A stretch of 64,000 bases of DNA, taken from contig DASPMY010000044.1 of assembly GCA_035626815.1 (NCBI GenBank), forward strand, positions 69,877 through 133,876. The letters are read 5' to 3'. The DNA is from Croceibacterium_A sp035626815 (GTDB lineage: Bacteria; Pseudomonadota; Alphaproteobacteria; Sphingomonadales; Sphingomonadaceae). The notes beneath the pieces were generated by a model. The model had not been told where the DNA came from. It saw nothing but the letters and a program-made list of their open reading frames with translations, and did no database searches. The position numbers were made by a program, and so were the translations under genes. Of this stretch, positions 63,209 through 64,000 are shown in pieces. Each line of letters opens with the position of its first letter. Within the stretch, counting starts at the first letter, position 1.

Positions 63209-64000
63209 CTAGTTCTTCATGTTTGGGGAGCCGCTTGCTGCGGCGCAGTAGTCAGCCACGGCATGTGCCATGCCGCCAAAGAACGCGCCCCCCACAGCAT
63301 TGTTGAAGAGCGGGTTCGCGCCCGACCCTGTTCCGACGATGTTGATTGAAGAGTAATTGCCCCCAAGATCATTGACGGTGATTCTGACCGAACCGGGATG
63401 GAATCGATGGGCTTCTCCGGTCACATTCGTGATGGTCCTTTGGCCGACATTGACCGTTTGAGTGATCGGATTTTCCCTCCAAGGAACTATGTCGGTCAGG
63501 AAAACATCGTGCGTGCCCGCTCGTGCATAGGGAGCGCCAGGCGCAGAGTTTCCGGCCGCTCTCACGGCTTCGAAAGCCCTGCCTGCTGAGCATCGCGTTA
63601 CTACACTGAATTCGTAATGATGCTCATTTTGCGGCGTGTACCGCACAGCCACGGTACCTCTCGGGTCGCGAGTCCGCCTGTCGGCATTCGAGATATCTCG
63701 AAGCATGCCTTCGACGCGCCAGCGGTTCACCTGTGCGCATGTGACGTCGCAATATGGTCTAGGCGCCGTTACATTAATGACGTTTATCGCCAACCCCGTC
63801 GGATCGACGAGGTTGACCGGATCGTTCCCCACGTACCCATACAGGTTGAACTGGTCCTCGTACCCGATGGGATCGGTCTGCATGAACCGGCCGAGCGTGG
63901 GCGAGTACATCCGCGCCTTGTAGTAGTACATGCCGAGCTCGGGCAACCACGCCTGCCCGGTGTACTGGAACCGGCCGGCGTTGCCGGCGCCGGGGATGCC
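63209..64000 (-). CDS. RHS repeat-associated core protein, 3' end with variable C-terminal domain (truncated by window edge)
   Basis: The frame is open to the window edge. The first 70 visible residues are the canonical end of an RHS core (YYYKARMYSPTLGRFMQTDP, NLYGYVGNDPVNLVDPTGL), after which polymorphic toxins are released. The following 193 residues are a variable tail with YEFSVVTRCSAGRAFEAVRA, GEAHRFHPGSVRI and VGGAFFGGMAHAVADYCAA; I do not recognise a toxin fold. The HRFHPGSV-type tail also occurs in RHS-like proteins that may not be toxins. The bulk of the gene lies beyond the window. Confidence 0.85.
   Translation of the reverse strand, partial: GIPGAGNAGRFQYTGQAWLPELGMYYYKARMYSPTLGRFMQTDPIGYEDQFNLYGYVGNDPVNLVDPTGLAINVINVTAPRPYCDVTCAQVNRWRVEGMLRDISNADRRTRDPRGTVAVRYTPQNEHHYEFSVVTRCSAGRAFEAVRAAGNSAPGAPYARAGTHDVFLTDIVPWRENPITQTVNVGQRTITNVTGEAHRFHPGSVRITVNDLGGNYSSINIVGTGSGANPLFNNAVGGAFFGGMAHAVADYCAAASGSPNMKN

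Noticed and set aside
1..64000. CRISPR array
   Set aside because: No regularly spaced repeats with unique spacers were seen; the GGACTT units are too few and too close.

Overview
The window reads as chromosomal DNA of a Sphingomonadales-like alphaproteobacterium (Novosphingobium, Sphingomonas or a relative). The basis is very high GC, GTG/TTG starts, four-base stop/start overlaps, and proteins that closely follow remembered Novosphingobium ManD and Caulobacter XylB/XylD sequences. No database search was possible, so names rest on motifs, length and gene order.

Bases 1-46054 are one large plant hemicellulose utilisation locus. A glucuronate branch (uxuB partial, uxaC, manD, kdgK) opens it. 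A xyloglucan side-chain and backbone set follows: GH31 alpha-xylosidase with a PA14 insert, GH35 beta-galactosidase, GH29 alpha-fucosidase and two GH5 enzymes. Then come a GH5 mannanase, a GH3 exo-glucosidase, a type-B carboxylesterase, an FHS-type sugar permease, a GH27 alpha-galactosidase, another GH5 and a secreted tandem beta-sandwich protein. The right part handles glucuronoxylan: GH43, the Weimberg pathway genes xylX-xylA-xylB-xylC, a SASA acetylesterase, an aldose epimerase, xylD, a LacI-family regulator (xylR), GH67, two GH3 enzymes, a hexuronate-type MFS carrier, GH10 xylanase and a second MFS carrier. Polymer is cut outside the cytoplasm, oligosaccharides are trimmed, xylose goes to 2-oxoglutarate and glucuronate goes to KDPG.

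Seven near-identical 14-bp palindromes (consensus TGRTAGCGCTAWCR) sit in the promoter regions, one in each of the six divergent intergenic gaps plus one before the GH5/beta-sandwich pair. The xylR product is the obvious candidate to bind them, so the 45 kb look like a single regulon.

From about 46.05 kb composition changes: GC drops and accessory genes begin. These are an orphan NMT1-type ABC importer, an unknown four-helix membrane protein, an XRE regulator with a RuvC-fold protein lacking recognisable catalytic acids, a P-loop ATPase, a large serine recombinase, an excisionase-type HTH fused to an SF2 helicase with a small zinc-finger partner, and then a ParB-like protein, an ArdC-like antirestriction protein and a conjugative-type ATPase separated by hairpins. 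A GGACTT-based repeat occurs three times around the recombinase, and an eroded second copy of the recombinase 3' end plus a paralogous small gene shows that related elements integrated more than once. The window closes with a REP-associated transposase, a small lipoprotein gene and the 3' end of an RHS polymorphic-toxin gene.

No rRNA, tRNA or CRISPR array was recognised. No TonB-dependent receptor for the hemicellulose locus lies in the window.
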